64,000 bases of DNA from Rhodalgimonas zhirmunskyi (GCA_030848925.1 JANFFA010000001.1:1116001-1180000); one strand, 5' to 3'. Shown: positions 8,116-18,124, counted from the first letter of the stretch. Notes: generated by a model from the letters alone, not told the origin. Numbers and translations: made by a program.

Positions 8116-8685
8116 TCAGTCGGCCTCTTGTTCTTGCGCTTGCGGTGCATCGCTTTCCATCGGCACCCCCTCTTTCGGGGGGCAGCCTTCAGGCACGGGG
8201 CGGCCATCAAAGACCACCTCGCCGCAGTGGTTGATCTGGTGCCAGGCATAGCCGCGGCCATCGGGGAAGATGGCGACGACGCGGTCGATGCCGTATTGCA
8301 CGTTTTCTTGCCCGAGGAAGGCCAGCGCCTCGCCGCGCTCAAGCGCCGTGCCGATCGCCTCGGCGTCGAAACAGTCGAACCATGACGGGCCAACCAGCGG
8401 TTCGGCGCGCTCGTAAGGCTCATAGGTTTCGGTCAGCATGGGGATGCTTTGCGCGGTGGTGAAGCAGGCGCGGTAGCGGATCGGCGAGGAGTTGGCATCG
8501 ATGGCGCGGAAATCCTCGTAGAGGATCGGTTCGGGCGCGCCCGAGACCAGCGAGGTCAGGACCACGTCATCCGTGCCGTTGGCCGAGACCGGCTCGTAAT
8601 AGCCGTATTCCTGATAGTAATAGACGACGGCGCCAAAGATCAGGGCTGCGACCACGATGAAGATCCCTACGATTTTGCCGCTCAT
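8116..8685 (-). CDS. Conserved membrane-anchored protein between glyQ and glyS (DUF6446-type)
   Basis: A 189-residue protein with an N-terminal transmembrane or signal-anchor segment (residues 4-24, [21 protein letters not shown]) and a soluble C-terminal part containing [26 protein letters not shown] and [20 protein letters not shown]. From memory it matches the family DUF6446, found at this position in Rhodobacteraceae; function unknown. The start overlaps the glyQ stop by 4 nt (ATGA) and the stop lies 1 bp from the glyS start, so it is translated as part of the glyQ-glyS unit. Four cysteines in the soluble part may form disulfides if it faces the periplasm. Confidence 0.85.
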   Translation of the reverse strand: MSGKIVGIFIVVAALIFGAVVYYYQEYGYYEPVSANGTDDVVLTSLVSGAPEPILYEDFRAIDANSSPIRYRACFTTAQSIPMLTETYEPYERAEPLVGPSWFDCFDAEAIGTALERGEALAFLGQENVQYGIDRVVAIFPDGRGYAWHQINHCGEVVFDGRPVPEGCPPKEGVPMESDAPQAQEQEAD

Positions 8686-9632
8686 GCGGGCACCTGTGCG
8701 GAGGCCACGTCATAGCCCCCGGCCTCGGTCTGAACGAAGGCATCGGCGCAGAGTTTGGCCAGTGTGCGGACCCGGCCGATATAGGCCTGCCGTTCGGTGA
8801 CCGAGATCACGCCGCGCGCGTCGAGCAGGTTGAAGAGATGGCTGGCCTTGATGCACTGGTCATAGGCCGGATGGGCCATGACGATGCGCTTGCCGGTCTT
8901 GGGGTCGGAAGCCGGGTGTTCGAGGATGGCGCGACACTCAGCCTCGGCCTCTTCGAAATGGCGAAAGAGCATGTCGGTATCGGCCACGTCGAAGTTCCAG
9001 CGCGAGTATTCCTCTTCCGTCTGGCGGAAGACATCGCCGTATTTCAGCGCGATGGGCGCTTGCGGGTCGTTGTAAGGCATCTCCATCACGTGATCGATGC
9101 CCAGAACATACATGGCGAGGCGTTCGAGACCATAGGTCAACTCGCCCGAGACCGGTGCGCAGTCGTGACCGCCAACCTGTTGGAAATAGGTGAACTGGCT
9201 GACTTCCATGCCGTCGCACCAGACCTCCCAGCCCAGCCCCCATGCGCCGAGCGTGGGGGATTCCCAATCGTCTTCGACGAAGCGGATGTCGTGCATGTCC
9301 ATGTCGATGCCGATGGCCTCGAGCGAACCGAGGTAGAGGTCCTGCAGGTCCGGCGGCGAGGGTTTGATCAGCACTTGATACTGGTAGTAGTGCTGCAGGC
9401 GGTTGGGGTTTTCACCGTAGCGGCCATCGGTGGGGCGGCGCGAGGGCTGCACATAGGCCGCGGCCCAAGGGCGCGAGCCGAGGCTGCGCAGGGTGGTGGC
9501 CGGGTGGAACGTGCCGGCACCCACCTCCATATCGTAGGGTTGCATGACAGCGCAGCCCTTGGCGGCCCAATAGGCCTGCAGGCGCAGGATGATTTCCTGA
9601 AAGCTCTTTGGCTTCGTGGTCTCGGTAGACAT
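8682..9632 (-). CDS. glyQ: Glycyl-tRNA synthetase alpha subunit
   Basis: Catalytic alpha subunit that activates glycine with ATP. The 316-residue protein starts [19 protein letters not shown] and continues with [20 protein letters not shown] and [38 protein letters not shown] and [20 protein letters not shown], the classical GlyQ segments in order. The ATG at 9632 fits the family start; an in-frame extension to 9680 lacks support. First gene of the glyQ-DUF6446-glyS operon. Confidence 0.97.
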   Translation of the reverse strand: MSTETTKPKSFQEIILRLQAYWAAKGCAVMQPYDMEVGAGTFHPATTLRSLGSRPWAAAYVQPSRRPTDGRYGENPNRLQHYYQYQVLIKPSPPDLQDLYLGSLEAIGIDMDMHDIRFVEDDWESPTLGAWGLGWEVWCDGMEVSQFTYFQQVGGHDCAPVSGELTYGLERLAMYVLGIDHVMEMPYNDPQAPIALKYGDVFRQTEEEYSRWNFDVADTDMLFRHFEEAEAECRAILEHPASDPKTGKRIVMAHPAYDQCIKASHLFNLLDARGVISVTERQAYIGRVRTLAKLCADAFVQTEAGGYDVASAQVPA

Positions 9633-9986
9633 CGCGATTACCCCGGTGACGTTCGCGCCCTTACCTATGCCGGGTGCCAACGGGGGTCAATCCGGGGTTT
9701 GGTTGCCGCGGGGATTGGACCCCACCGGACAGTGTGTGAGGCAGGCCGTAGGTTTGGTGTTCAACGCGCAAGGTGAAGCGACGTGACCGATAACTGGGGG
9801 GCCTCAAGCCGGGTCTCGCCCCCATCGCGCAGCACATTCGCCGCCGCTTTTCTAGAAGGCAGGCGCAATAGCTGTGTCCGCCGAACGCCGTTCACGCATT
9901 ATTTGGGTGCAAGCAAGCGCTGGTTTGATAAAACACCCCGAAAGAGGCGTCATAAGGCGCGCGCGAACAAGGGCAACATTCCGACC
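9633..9986. other. Intergenic region between divergent glyQ and the pseudo-protease gene
   Basis: 354 bp without a convincing gene. A frame in phase with the downstream gene is open from 9783, but its translation is unlike a signal peptide and I treat it as non-coding. It must hold the promoters of both divergent genes; I cannot pick them confidently. Confidence 0.5.
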
Positions 9987-11768
9987 ATGACACGACTGAT
10001 TTTCGCAGTTTTATTTGCATTTTTAATGAGTTTGCGGGCCGTGACCGCGCAAGAGGGCATTGCATGGGTTCAGATCGAAGCCCAGCCCAGCCTGAACCAG
10101 GCACAAGAGCGCGTTCGGGCCTATGCCGCGCGGCTTCCAGATGTGAACGGGTTCAACCTTGGTGGCGGTTGGTATGCGATTGCACTTGGCCCCTATACCC
10201 AGACCGACGCACAGCGCGTTCTGCGTGCCTATCGCGCCGATGGAGAAATCCCGCGCGACAGTTATATCGCTTATTCCAACACATTCCGGCAGCAATTCTG
10301 GCCGGTTGGGGCCAATCTGCTGAACCTGCCCGAAGCGGTTGCGCCGACGGAGTCGCAAGCAGCGACGCCCGACCCCGATGCAGAGCAACAAGCCGCCGTG
10401 CAGGTTGAAACGCAGCCTGAGCCACAGGTCGAACCCCAGATCAAACCGGCAGACGAATCCCCCGCCGAGGCACAGCGCAGCGAGCGCGCGCTGACCCGCG
10501 AGGAACGGATGCAGCTTCAGGAGATGCTGAAATGGGCGGGTTTCTATAACGCCGCGATTGATGGCGCTTTCGGGCGTGGCACGCGCGGCTCGATGGCCGA
10601 GTGGCAACGCGCCAACAATTTCGAAGTGACCGGCATTCTGACCACCGCCCAGCGCGCCGAGTTGAAGCGGCAATACAACGCCATTCTCGACGGGATTGGC
10701 CTTGAAACCGTGCGGGACGACACCACCGGCATCGAGATGATGGTGCCGATGGGCGTGGTGAGCTTCACCAAGTATTCGCCCCCCTTCGCGCATTTCGATG
10801 CAAAGAACGGCGATCTGCCGCGGGTTTTGTTGATCTCGCAACAGGGCAATCAGGACACGCTTTACGGCCTTTTCGACATTATGCAGACCCTCGCCATCGT
10901 GCCCGAAAACGGGCCCCGCGAGCGCAATCGCAATGGCTTTGTTCTTGTGGGTGAGAATGACGAGTTCATCTCGCACACCGAGGCGCGGCTTGAGAACGGT
11001 GAGGTCAAGGGATTCTCGCTGATTTGGCCGCGTGGCGATGAAGAGCGGCGCACGCGGCTGTTGTCGGAAATGAAAGCCAGCTTCACCCGCACCGAGGGCG
11101 TGATGAGCCCGGCGGCGGGCGAAGGCGACGCGCAGGATATCGACCTCGTCTCCGGGCTGGAAATCCGTCGGCCCAAGGTTTCGCGCTCGGGCTTCTGGGT
11201 GGATGGCAACGGCACGGTTGTGACGACCATCGAGGCAGTGGCGCAGTGCGAGCGGATCACGCTGGATGCCGATTACGACGCCGAAGTGGTGTTCTCGGAC
11301 GCCGCGACCGGGATTGCGATCCTGCGCCCGAAAGAGGCGCTGTCGCCCGCGGGCGTGGCGACGCTGCGTGAAGGGGCACCGCGGCTGCAATCGCAGATCG
11401 CGGTTTCGGGCTTTTCCTATGAGGGTAAACTGACCGCGCCGACCGTGACCTACGGCACCCTGAGCGATGTGAAGGGCCTTGGCGGTGAGACCCAATTGAA
11501 GCGGCTGGCGCTCAACGCGCTGCCCGGTGACGAGGGCGGTCCGGTATTCGATGCGGGCGGTTCAGTGATGGGTATGCTGTTGCCGCATGATTTCGGGACG
11601 CGAAAACTTCCCGAGAACGTGGGCTTTGCAATAGATGCCGACACGGTGCGCGCGGTTTTGGCCAAAGCAGGTGTGCAGGTTTCGACCGTGACCGAGCAGA
11701 TGCCGATCGAACCCGAAGACCTGACGGACCGGGCGCGCGACACGACCGTGCTTGTCAGCTGCTGGTAA
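9987..11768 (+). CDS. Exported peptidoglycan-binding protein with a catalytically dead trypsin-like domain
   Basis: 593 residues. Residues 1-20 form a signal peptide (LIFAVLFAFLMSLRAVTA). Residues about 22-90 resemble a SPOR-type domain, followed by a Pro/Glu-rich linker. A PG_binding_1 domain follows (LQEMLKWAGFYNAAIDGAFGRGTR). The C-terminal about 200 residues have the layout of a trypsin-fold domain, but each catalytic position appears lost. The serine motif GDSGGP reads GDEGGP, with Glu at residue 516. The histidine motif region reads VVTTIEAVAQC, with Glu at about 416 where His is expected. The aspartate region reads TGIAILRP. It probably binds the wall and a protein partner in the periplasm rather than cutting. 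The start was chosen for the signal peptide. Confidence 0.82.
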   Translation: MTRLIFAVLFAFLMSLRAVTAQEGIAWVQIEAQPSLNQAQERVRAYAARLPDVNGFNLGGGWYAIALGPYTQTDAQRVLRAYRADGEIPRDSYIAYSNTFRQQFWPVGANLLNLPEAVAPTESQAATPDPDAEQQAAVQVETQPEPQVEPQIKPADESPAEAQRSERALTREERMQLQEMLKWAGFYNAAIDGAFGRGTRGSMAEWQRANNFEVTGILTTAQRAELKRQYNAILDGIGLETVRDDTTGIEMMVPMGVVSFTKYSPPFAHFDAKNGDLPRVLLISQQGNQDTLYGLFDIMQTLAIVPENGPRERNRNGFVLVGENDEFISHTEARLENGEVKGFSLIWPRGDEERRTRLLSEMKASFTRTEGVMSPAAGEGDAQDIDLVSGLEIRRPKVSRSGFWVDGNGTVVTTIEAVAQCERITLDADYDAEVVFSDAATGIAILRPKEALSPAGVATLREGAPRLQSQIAVSGFSYEGKLTAPTVTYGTLSDVKGLGGETQLKRLALNALPGDEGGPVFDAGGSVMGMLLPHDFGTRKLPENVGFAIDADTVRAVLAKAGVQVSTVTEQMPIEPEDLTDRARDTTVLVSCW

Positions 11769-11914
11769 GTCCTCTGGTAGATTTACTTTGAATTGGGCGG
11801 GTTTTGCGGGGGGATTTGTCGCCCTGCCCCGCCTATTTCCGCCTCTGCTTAAGTCTTTCTCAACATCGAACGCGCAGTCTTGCCCCGACATGAGGCCAAG
11901 ACCGGAGAGTTTTG

Positions 11915-12205
11915 ATGTTGAAACGAGTGAGCACCGGGGCGCTTTGCGCGGTGATGATGTTGGGCGTTGTGGCGCCTGTGGCTGCGGTAGCGGACAACAC
12001 CGGTCGTGCCCATAGCGGGCCGCCTATGGGCTATACCGCCCAATGGTGGACGGGGCCTGCGGGCTGCACCTATTCGCGGGCGGGCCGTGGCGGTGAGGTG
12101 GTCTGGTTCCTGACCAATCGCCCTGGCAAGGGCGGCTGCCCGGAGTTCATTGTGACCAAGCCAATCGACAACGCCTATCGCGCACCGCGCTGGCAAAAGG
12201 GCTAA
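11915..12205 (+). CDS. Small exported protein of unknown function
   Basis: 96 residues with a clear signal peptide (LKRVSTGALCAVMMLGVVAPVAAVA) and a mature part of about 70 residues with a pair of cysteines (AGCTY, GGCPE) that could form a disulfide. I do not recognise the family. The ATG at 11915 is preferred over a TTG at 11912. It stands alone between the pseudo-protease and the convergent trkH. Confidence 0.6.
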   Translation: MLKRVSTGALCAVMMLGVVAPVAAVADNTGRAHSGPPMGYTAQWWTGPAGCTYSRAGRGGEVVWFLTNRPGKGGCPEFIVTKPIDNAYRAPRWQKG

Positions 12206-12285
12206 GCCAGCGCGAGGGGCGCATCCGCTATGGTTTGCCCCGTTCGGGAATTGCGGTAGGCGCTTTTCTGTTTCTCGGCACGTGG

Positions 12286-13734
12286 TCAGGCGCGCCAGAA
12301 CTGCACTGTGAACAAGGCGAATACTGCCATCAGTTCTAACCGACCGATCCACATCGCGAAGGACAGGATCCATTTCGCGCTGTCATTCAACGTCGAAAAG
12401 TTACCCGATGGACCGATGATGTCGCCCAAGCCCGGCCCGACATTTGCGACAGCCGTGGCCGCCCCCGAAAGGGCGGTGACAAAATCCAGACCCGTCAGCG
12501 TCAGTGCAACGGCGATCAAGCCAAGCGTGACAACAAAGAAGACGAAGAAAGTCATAACGGAATTCAGCACATCCTCGGAGATCGGCCGATTGTCGAACTT
12601 CGGCTGGAACACCCCGTGCGGATAACGTGTGCGGCGCAGCTGTGCGCGGATGGATGAAATCAGGATCTGATACCGGAAAATCTTGGTCGAGCAGGCGGTC
12701 GATCCGGCGCAGCCGCCGATCAGCCCGATGAAAAAGAACATGGTGATCAGAAGCGGTCCCCAGAGCATGTAATCGACCGAGGCATAGCCGGTGCCGGTCA
12801 TGATCGAGGTGATGTTGAACAAGCCTTCGCGCAGGGCCTGTTCCCAATGGTGGGGAAAGATCGTGGTCAGCACGATGGTGGTAAAGACGGTGAGCACCGC
12901 GATCGTACCAAGGAAGGCGCGCACCTGCGTGTCGCGCCAAAGCGGGGTCGCGTGCCCGTTGATCAACTGCACGAAACGCACGAAGGGCAGCGCCGCAAGC
13001 ACCATGAAGATTGAGGCCGCATATTCCATCGGCCCCGAGAACACCCCGAAAGACGCGTCATAATTCGAAAACCCGCCGGTCGAGATTGTGGTAAGCGCAT
13101 GCACAGTGGCATCGAACGCATCCATCCCGAGGGCGAGGTAGGTCATGATGCAGGCCATCGTCAGGCCGACATAGACAACCGAAATCTGCCACGCGATGGC
13201 GGTGGCGCGGGGCAGGATCTTGCCCATCGTGTCGAACGCCTCGGAGCGGAAAATCTGCATTCCCCCCACCCGCAGTTCGGGCAGGAAGACCATGGCAAAC
13301 ACGATAATCCCGATCCCACCCAGCCATTGCAGGATTCCACGCCAGAGCAGGATGCCCTTGGGCAAATCGTCAAGCCCGGTGATCACGGTGGACCCGGTGG
13401 TCGTCAGCCCCGACATGGATTCGAAGAACGCATCGGTAAAGCCAAGCTGCGTCTCGCCCAGCATCAAGGGCAGCGCACCGAAAACAGGCAGGGCAAGCCA
13501 GACGCCGCAGGTCATCAGGAAGGTCTGTTGCAGGGTGAGTGAGCCGGTATTGCCATTCTGACAGGCCAGCGCCACCAGCCCGCCGATCAGAAAGGTGAGC
13601 ACGGCGGATTCGGCGAATGCCGTCCAGTGGCCACGGCCCTCGGCGATATCGACCAAGAGCGGCAGCACCATGATGAGGCTGAGTATCGCGACCAACAGGC
13701 CGATGACATATCCGACGGGTCTGAGGTCGATCAT
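12286..13734 (-). CDS. trkH: TrkH-family potassium uptake protein
   Basis: 482-residue polytopic inner-membrane protein, the channel-like subunit of Trk potassium uptake, driven with the cytoplasmic NAD-binding TrkA. Selectivity-loop-like motifs are visible: SMSGLTTTGSTVITGLDDLP, then TTISTGGFSNYDASFG, then MTGTGYASVDY, then ATAVANVGPGLGD, corresponding to the four repeats each with a central glycine. FIGGCAGSTACSTKIFR is another TrkH hallmark. No trkA lies in the window. The gene is downstream of the DUF1127 gene, with a hairpin between. Confidence 0.93.
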   Translation of the reverse strand: MIDLRPVGYVIGLLVAILSLIMVLPLLVDIAEGRGHWTAFAESAVLTFLIGGLVALACQNGNTGSLTLQQTFLMTCGVWLALPVFGALPLMLGETQLGFTDAFFESMSGLTTTGSTVITGLDDLPKGILLWRGILQWLGGIGIIVFAMVFLPELRVGGMQIFRSEAFDTMGKILPRATAIAWQISVVYVGLTMACIMTYLALGMDAFDATVHALTTISTGGFSNYDASFGVFSGPMEYAASIFMVLAALPFVRFVQLINGHATPLWRDTQVRAFLGTIAVLTVFTTIVLTTIFPHHWEQALREGLFNITSIMTGTGYASVDYMLWGPLLITMFFFIGLIGGCAGSTACSTKIFRYQILISSIRAQLRRTRYPHGVFQPKFDNRPISEDVLNSVMTFFVFFVVTLGLIAVALTLTGLDFVTALSGAATAVANVGPGLGDIIGPSGNFSTLNDSAKWILSFAMWIGRLELMAVFALFTVQFWRA

Positions 13735-13806
13735 GAGGCGCAGAGTTGGCTTGAGGGCGTTGAGGTGTCAAGTATCCGCAAACGGACAGCTCCGGAAAAT
13801 GAGACA

Positions 13807-13829
13807 GCCCCGGGGAAAATCCCCGGGGC
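13807..13829 (-). terminator. GC-rich hairpin between the DUF1127 gene and trkH
   Basis: CCCCGGGGA / TCCCCGGGG arms (9 bp) around an AAA loop. It lies 54 bp after the stop of the DUF1127 gene on the minus strand and before trkH. No continuous U tract follows directly on the minus strand, so it may be a weak or factor-assisted terminator or a 3'-end stabiliser. Confidence 0.45.
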
Positions 13830-13882
13830 CGGTCGTTCACTGTCCAACGATGTTGGCGTGAGTGGTATTCTGCGTGGCGCGA

Positions 13883-14107
13883 TCAGACGTAGTAAAGATC
13901 GCGGAACACGTGATAGGCGATCTCGTCACGGCGGATGCCCATTTTTGCGAGCTCTTCGTCGGACTTGGCTTCGAGTGCATCCATGACATCGCGGCGCGAG
14001 CGTTTCTCGGCGTAGGAGGTCATGCTGCGAACGATCGACGCCATCAGGCGCTGGTAGCCCGAGCGGGGTGCTTCGGAGAAGTCGAATTGTGAGGTGATAT
14101 CAGCCAT
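13883..14107 (-). CDS. DUF1127 family small protein
   Basis: 74 residues. The C-terminal half fits DUF1127: RSRRDVMDALEAKSDEELAKMGIRRDEI, the usual R-rich helix, D-E-L and GI-R-x-E-I pattern. Known members in alphaproteobacteria are short, highly expressed proteins, several of which bind RNA or affect phosphate and carbon metabolism and RNA turnover (for example CcaF1 of Rhodobacter); the role here is not known. The ATG at 14107 is chosen; the frame upstream has no sensible residues. A monocistronic unit is likely. Confidence 0.8.
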   Translation of the reverse strand: MADITSQFDFSEAPRSGYQRLMASIVRSMTSYAEKRSRRDVMDALEAKSDEELAKMGIRRDEIAYHVFRDLYYV

Positions 14108-14224
14108 TGTTCCTGGAAACCTTTTCTGTGTTGCGTTGCCTGTTCGGGCGCCCATTTGAGCAATGGAGGCCCGTTGCGTGTGGTTTCCTCCCTTGACGTT
14201 AAAGTTAAGTCAGCATGTATGACA

Positions 14225-14400
14225 TAACCACCCACAATTCTGCAAAGCAGCATCCCGCCTGCTGCAACGCAGCAAGTCCTGTCGATAGAGTTAGGACGTC
14301 TTAGCGCACGCGTCCTGAGCCAATGAAATTGGCGCGGCTGCAGGTCAGGAGTTTACAGGCTGGGTGGGCAATCCGCGCGTCAGCCGCGGATTGCCTTTTG
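14225..14400 (+). ncRNA. Candidate small RNA ending at an orphan plus-strand terminator
   Basis: A strong intrinsic terminator on the plus strand (14367-14399) lies where both flanking genes are on the minus strand, so it needs a plus-strand transcript. A TTGACG at 14193 and TATGAC at 14218 give a promoter-like pair, but with 19-bp spacing, longer than ideal. A small internal hairpin AGGACG...CGTCCT is also present near 14294-14315. No credible ORF lies between. The 5' end is a guess. Confidence 0.35.
14367..14399 (+). terminator. Rho-independent terminator, plus strand
   Basis: Perfect 11-bp arms GGCAATCCGCG / CGCGGATTGCC with a 7-nt loop, followed by TTTTGTTC on the plus strand. On the minus strand the hairpin is followed by CACCCAG, so it is not a good terminator for folE2, whose stop codon is only a few bases away. 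Confidence 0.7.
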
Positions 14401-14401
14401 T

Positions 14402-15505
<1,104 letters not shown>

Positions 15506-15642
15506 ATCCCTGCCCCCTCCTTCGTGGGTAGCTGGCGCCTACTTAATCTAGGCGCGCCGGTGGAGAAATGCGACTCCTGTCATGGGGGATATACGTGGGC
15601 GGGCGCAAACGGATCACATTATGCGACCCGTTCTGCCCCAAA

Positions 15643-16827
15643 TCAGGCCTGTTCGAGCGCCTGCACGAGGTCGTCGAGAAGGTCTTTTGGATCCTCGAGT
15701 CCGACGGAGAGGCGAATGAGGCCCGGGGTGATGCCGAGGATATCCTTCTGCTCTTGCGGCAGGCGCTGGTGGGTGGTGGTGGCCGGGTGGGTCGCGATGG
15801 ACTTGGCATCGGCGAAGTTGTTGGAAATCAGGATGAGTTGCAGCGCGTTGAGGACGCGAAAGCAGGACTCTTGCCCACCTTTCACGTCGATGGTGAGGAC
15901 GGTGCCGCCATAATCGGCCTGCTTTCGGGCCAGCGCGTGCTGCGGATGGGCCGCGTGCGTGGGGTAGCGCACGGATGAGAGCGCCGGGTGATCGGCCAGC
16001 GCCTGTGCCAAATCAAGGGCGCCCTGCGCCTGGGCACGCACGCGCAACTCCATCGTTTCGAGGGCCTTGAGGTGGGTCCACGCCGTGAACGGGTTCATCG
16101 CGCCGCCGGTGTGCTTGATATAGGTTTCGATCGGGCCGCGGATCAGGTCGCGCGCGCCGCAGATCACACCGCCCAGCATCCTGCCCTGCCCATCGACATG
16201 CTTGGTGGTCGACACGATTGCCAGATCGGCGCCGCAGGCCTTGGCCCAGGAAAACACCGGCGTGGCCATGGCATCATCGACCAGCACCAGCGCGCCGTGC
16301 GCATGGGCCACGCGGCAGACATGGGCGAGGTCGATCACCTCGAGCGTGGGGTTCGAAATCGATTCGAGGAACACGAGCCGGGTGTCTGGGCGGATGGCGG
16401 CTTCCCACGCGGCGTTGTCGGTGCCGTCGATCAGCGTGATCTCGACCCCGAACCGGCCCATGATGTCTTCGAGCACGTAAAGGCAGGAGCCGAACAGAGC
16501 GCGCGAGGCGACCACGTGATCGCCCGCCTTGGTCAGCGCCATGAGCGCGCCCGAAACGGCGGCCATGCCGCTGGCGCAGGCGAAGGCATCCTCGTAGCCG
16601 AGGTAGCCAGCGATGCGGTCTTCGAACATGCGCAGCGTCGGGTTGCCGTAGCGGGCATAGATGAATTCGTCTTCGCCGGCCTTGATGAAGCGCTGCTCGG
16701 CCTGTTCGGCGGTGTCGTAGACGAAGCCTTGGGTCAGGAAAATCGCTTCGCTCAACTCACCATATTGCGAACGGCGGGTGCCGCCATGGATAAGAGAGGT
16801 GCGCCTGGAGGTGTCGCGTTTGGTCAT
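15643..16827 (-). CDS. metZ: O-succinylhomoserine sulfhydrylase
   Basis: PLP-dependent Cys/Met metabolism enzyme of 394 residues that makes homocysteine from O-succinylhomoserine and sulfide. Visible family motifs are YARYGNPTLRMFEDRIAGYLG, SGMAAVSGALMALTKAGDH, the PLP aspartate strand GALVLVDDAMATP and the lysine motif STTKHVDGQGR; ETYIKHTGGAMNPFTAW follows. It could also be called O-acetylhomoserine sulfhydrylase, but the SAM-II leader and the general pattern fit MetZ. Expression is probably shut off by S-adenosylmethionine through the riboswitch in its leader. A GAAGGAG ribosome site precedes the ATG. Confidence 0.93.
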   Translation of the reverse strand: MTKRDTSRRTSLIHGGTRRSQYGELSEAIFLTQGFVYDTAEQAEQRFIKAGEDEFIYARYGNPTLRMFEDRIAGYLGYEDAFACASGMAAVSGALMALTKAGDHVVASRALFGSCLYVLEDIMGRFGVEITLIDGTDNAAWEAAIRPDTRLVFLESISNPTLEVIDLAHVCRVAHAHGALVLVDDAMATPVFSWAKACGADLAIVSTTKHVDGQGRMLGGVICGARDLIRGPIETYIKHTGGAMNPFTAWTHLKALETMELRVRAQAQGALDLAQALADHPALSSVRYPTHAAHPQHALARKQADYGGTVLTIDVKGGQESCFRVLNALQLILISNNFADAKSIATHPATTTHQRLPQEQKDILGITPGLIRLSVGLEDPKDLLDDLVQALEQA

Positions 16828-16856
16828 CGGTTGCTCCTTCGGGGGCTTGCCCCAAT

Positions 16857-16890
16857 AAAAAACCCCGGGTCGCGGTCATGCGACGGGGGG
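16857..16890 (-). terminator. Terminator-like hairpin in the metZ leader
   Basis: On the minus strand, CCCC...GTCGC pairs with GCGAC..GGGG across a short loop and is followed by TTTTTT. It lies between the SAM-II aptamer and the metZ ribosome site, 30 bp before the start codon, so it can serve as the expression platform: premature termination when ligand is bound is the simplest model. Confidence 0.6.
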
Positions 16891-16899
16891 CCGCCCGAT

Positions 16900-16955
16900 G
16901 ACCTTTTAGCGGCATGTTTAACGTGGCCCGCAATCCGGTAACAAATCGCCACGGG
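16900..16955 (-). promoter_or_regulatory. SAM-II riboswitch upstream of metZ
   Basis: Reading the minus strand, the conserved SAM-II blocks occur in order: CGTGGCGATTTGT (P1 5' side and GATTTG), CGGATTGCGGGCC, CCACGTTAAA (P1 3' side, giving a CGTGG/CCACG stem) and GCCGCTAAAAGG (pseudoknot strand). SAM-II (metA motif) is known from alphaproteobacteria upstream of metZ, metA and related genes and lowers expression when S-adenosylmethionine is high. It ends 73 bp before the metZ start. Confidence 0.92.
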
Positions 16956-17179
16956 TGCGTCGTTACACCCGCCGTGAGGGTGCGTCAATATGGCAGCGGC
17001 GCGCGCGGTGTTGAGTGCGCAGGAGGACCGCCGGAGGATCACAGGGGGGAACATTGGGCGCGCGAGCGGCGTTCATCTTTCATCAAAGCGGGCGTCACGG
17101 TCCTGTAACCGGGGTTTCACGCAGGCGACATAGCGTCATGCAACATCCCCACCGTGGCAATTGAACGGGAGATAAACCA

Positions 17180-18124
17180 GTGCCCCTTATTCGCGTGAAC
17201 AGCATCGGCGGCTCTCTGCGCCTTCACGAACAGGCGCGCCCGCCACAGCCGCACCTTGCCCGCGCGGCGCAGGCGGGATCGGGGCCGATCATCGTGATGG
17301 TGCACGGCTACAAGTTCCGCCCCTATCAGGGCCTCGACTGTCCGCACCAACATATCTTTGCATTGGAAGACGGGCCGTGCTGGAAGGCGAAAAGCTGGCC
17401 CCGGGGGCTTGGCTTGGGGCGCGGAGATCCGGACGAAGGGCTTGGCCTTGCGTTCGGGTGGAATTCGCGCGGGTCGATCCGCAATGTTTATGCCCGCGCC
17501 GCCGAAGCCGGGCGCGATCTGGCCCGGCTGATCGCCGTTCTGCGCCGGGCGGCCCCTGAAAGGCCGGTGCATGCGATCTGTCACAGTCTTGGGGCGCGGG
17601 TGGTGATGCAGGCGCTGATGCATCTAGAGCCGGGTGACATAGGTCGGATCATCACGCTGAACGCGGCCGAATTCGTGGGTGCGGCGGAAGATGCGCTGGC
17701 GATGGGCGCCGGGCCGACGGCCGAGTTGATCGCCGTCAGCGGGCGCGAGAACGCCGGGTTCGAGATGATGCTGGAGCGTGTCGTGCGCCCCGACCGCGTC
17801 GGGGATCGCGCTATGGGGCAGCGTGTTCCGGCGGGCGCGCGGCGTATCGGCCTGCACCTTGATCGGGAAGAGGTGGTGGCACGGATTGCAGCGCTTGGGT
17901 TCGGACTGGAAGCGGGGCAACGGCGGTTTTGCCATTGGTCGCCCTATCTTCGGGCGGGCGCCCTGCCCTTTTATGGCGCGCTGCTGCGTCAGCCAGAAGC
18001 GTTTCCGCTGGACGCGCTGCGAGTCGTGACCCCGCCTTCGGCGCAGGAAACTGCGCGGCCATGGTTGCCGATCGGGCGGTTCTTGATGCCCCTTCGCGGT
18101 GACAGGACGGCCTTGGGGGCCTGA
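17180..18124 (+). CDS. Alpha/beta-fold hydrolase (DUF900-like)
   Basis: 314 residues. The motif IIVMVHGYKF (oxyanion strand) and the nucleophile elbow ICHSLGARVVMQAL (G-like-x-S-x-G with Ser) define an alpha/beta hydrolase, nearest in layout to the DUF900 group. A catalytic His is plausible in the C-terminal part (RRFCHWSPY). No signal peptide is evident, so it is probably cytosolic; substrate unknown. It lies downstream of, and divergent from, metZ and its riboswitch. Confidence 0.75.
   Translation: MPLIRVNSIGGSLRLHEQARPPQPHLARAAQAGSGPIIVMVHGYKFRPYQGLDCPHQHIFALEDGPCWKAKSWPRGLGLGRGDPDEGLGLAFGWNSRGSIRNVYARAAEAGRDLARLIAVLRRAAPERPVHAICHSLGARVVMQALMHLEPGDIGRIITLNAAEFVGAAEDALAMGAGPTAELIAVSGRENAGFEMMLERVVRPDRVGDRAMGQRVPAGARRIGLHLDREEVVARIAALGFGLEAGQRRFCHWSPYLRAGALPFYGALLRQPEAFPLDALRVVTPPSAQETARPWLPIGRFLMPLRGDRTALGA

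Noticed and set aside
6483-8234. Long open frame of 583 codons antisense to glyS
   Set aside because: GC-rich coding strands leave the opposite frame open. The translation is rich in Gly, Arg and His with no family motifs, and glyS is certain.
8115-8423. Longer GlyS start upstream of 8114
   Set aside because: It would overlap the DUF6446-type gene in another frame, and the family start MPDLLIELLSEEIP lies at 8114.
13735-13882. Small gene between trkH and the DUF1127 gene
   Set aside because: Short frames here have no ribosome site or plausible composition; the hairpin is the only visible feature.
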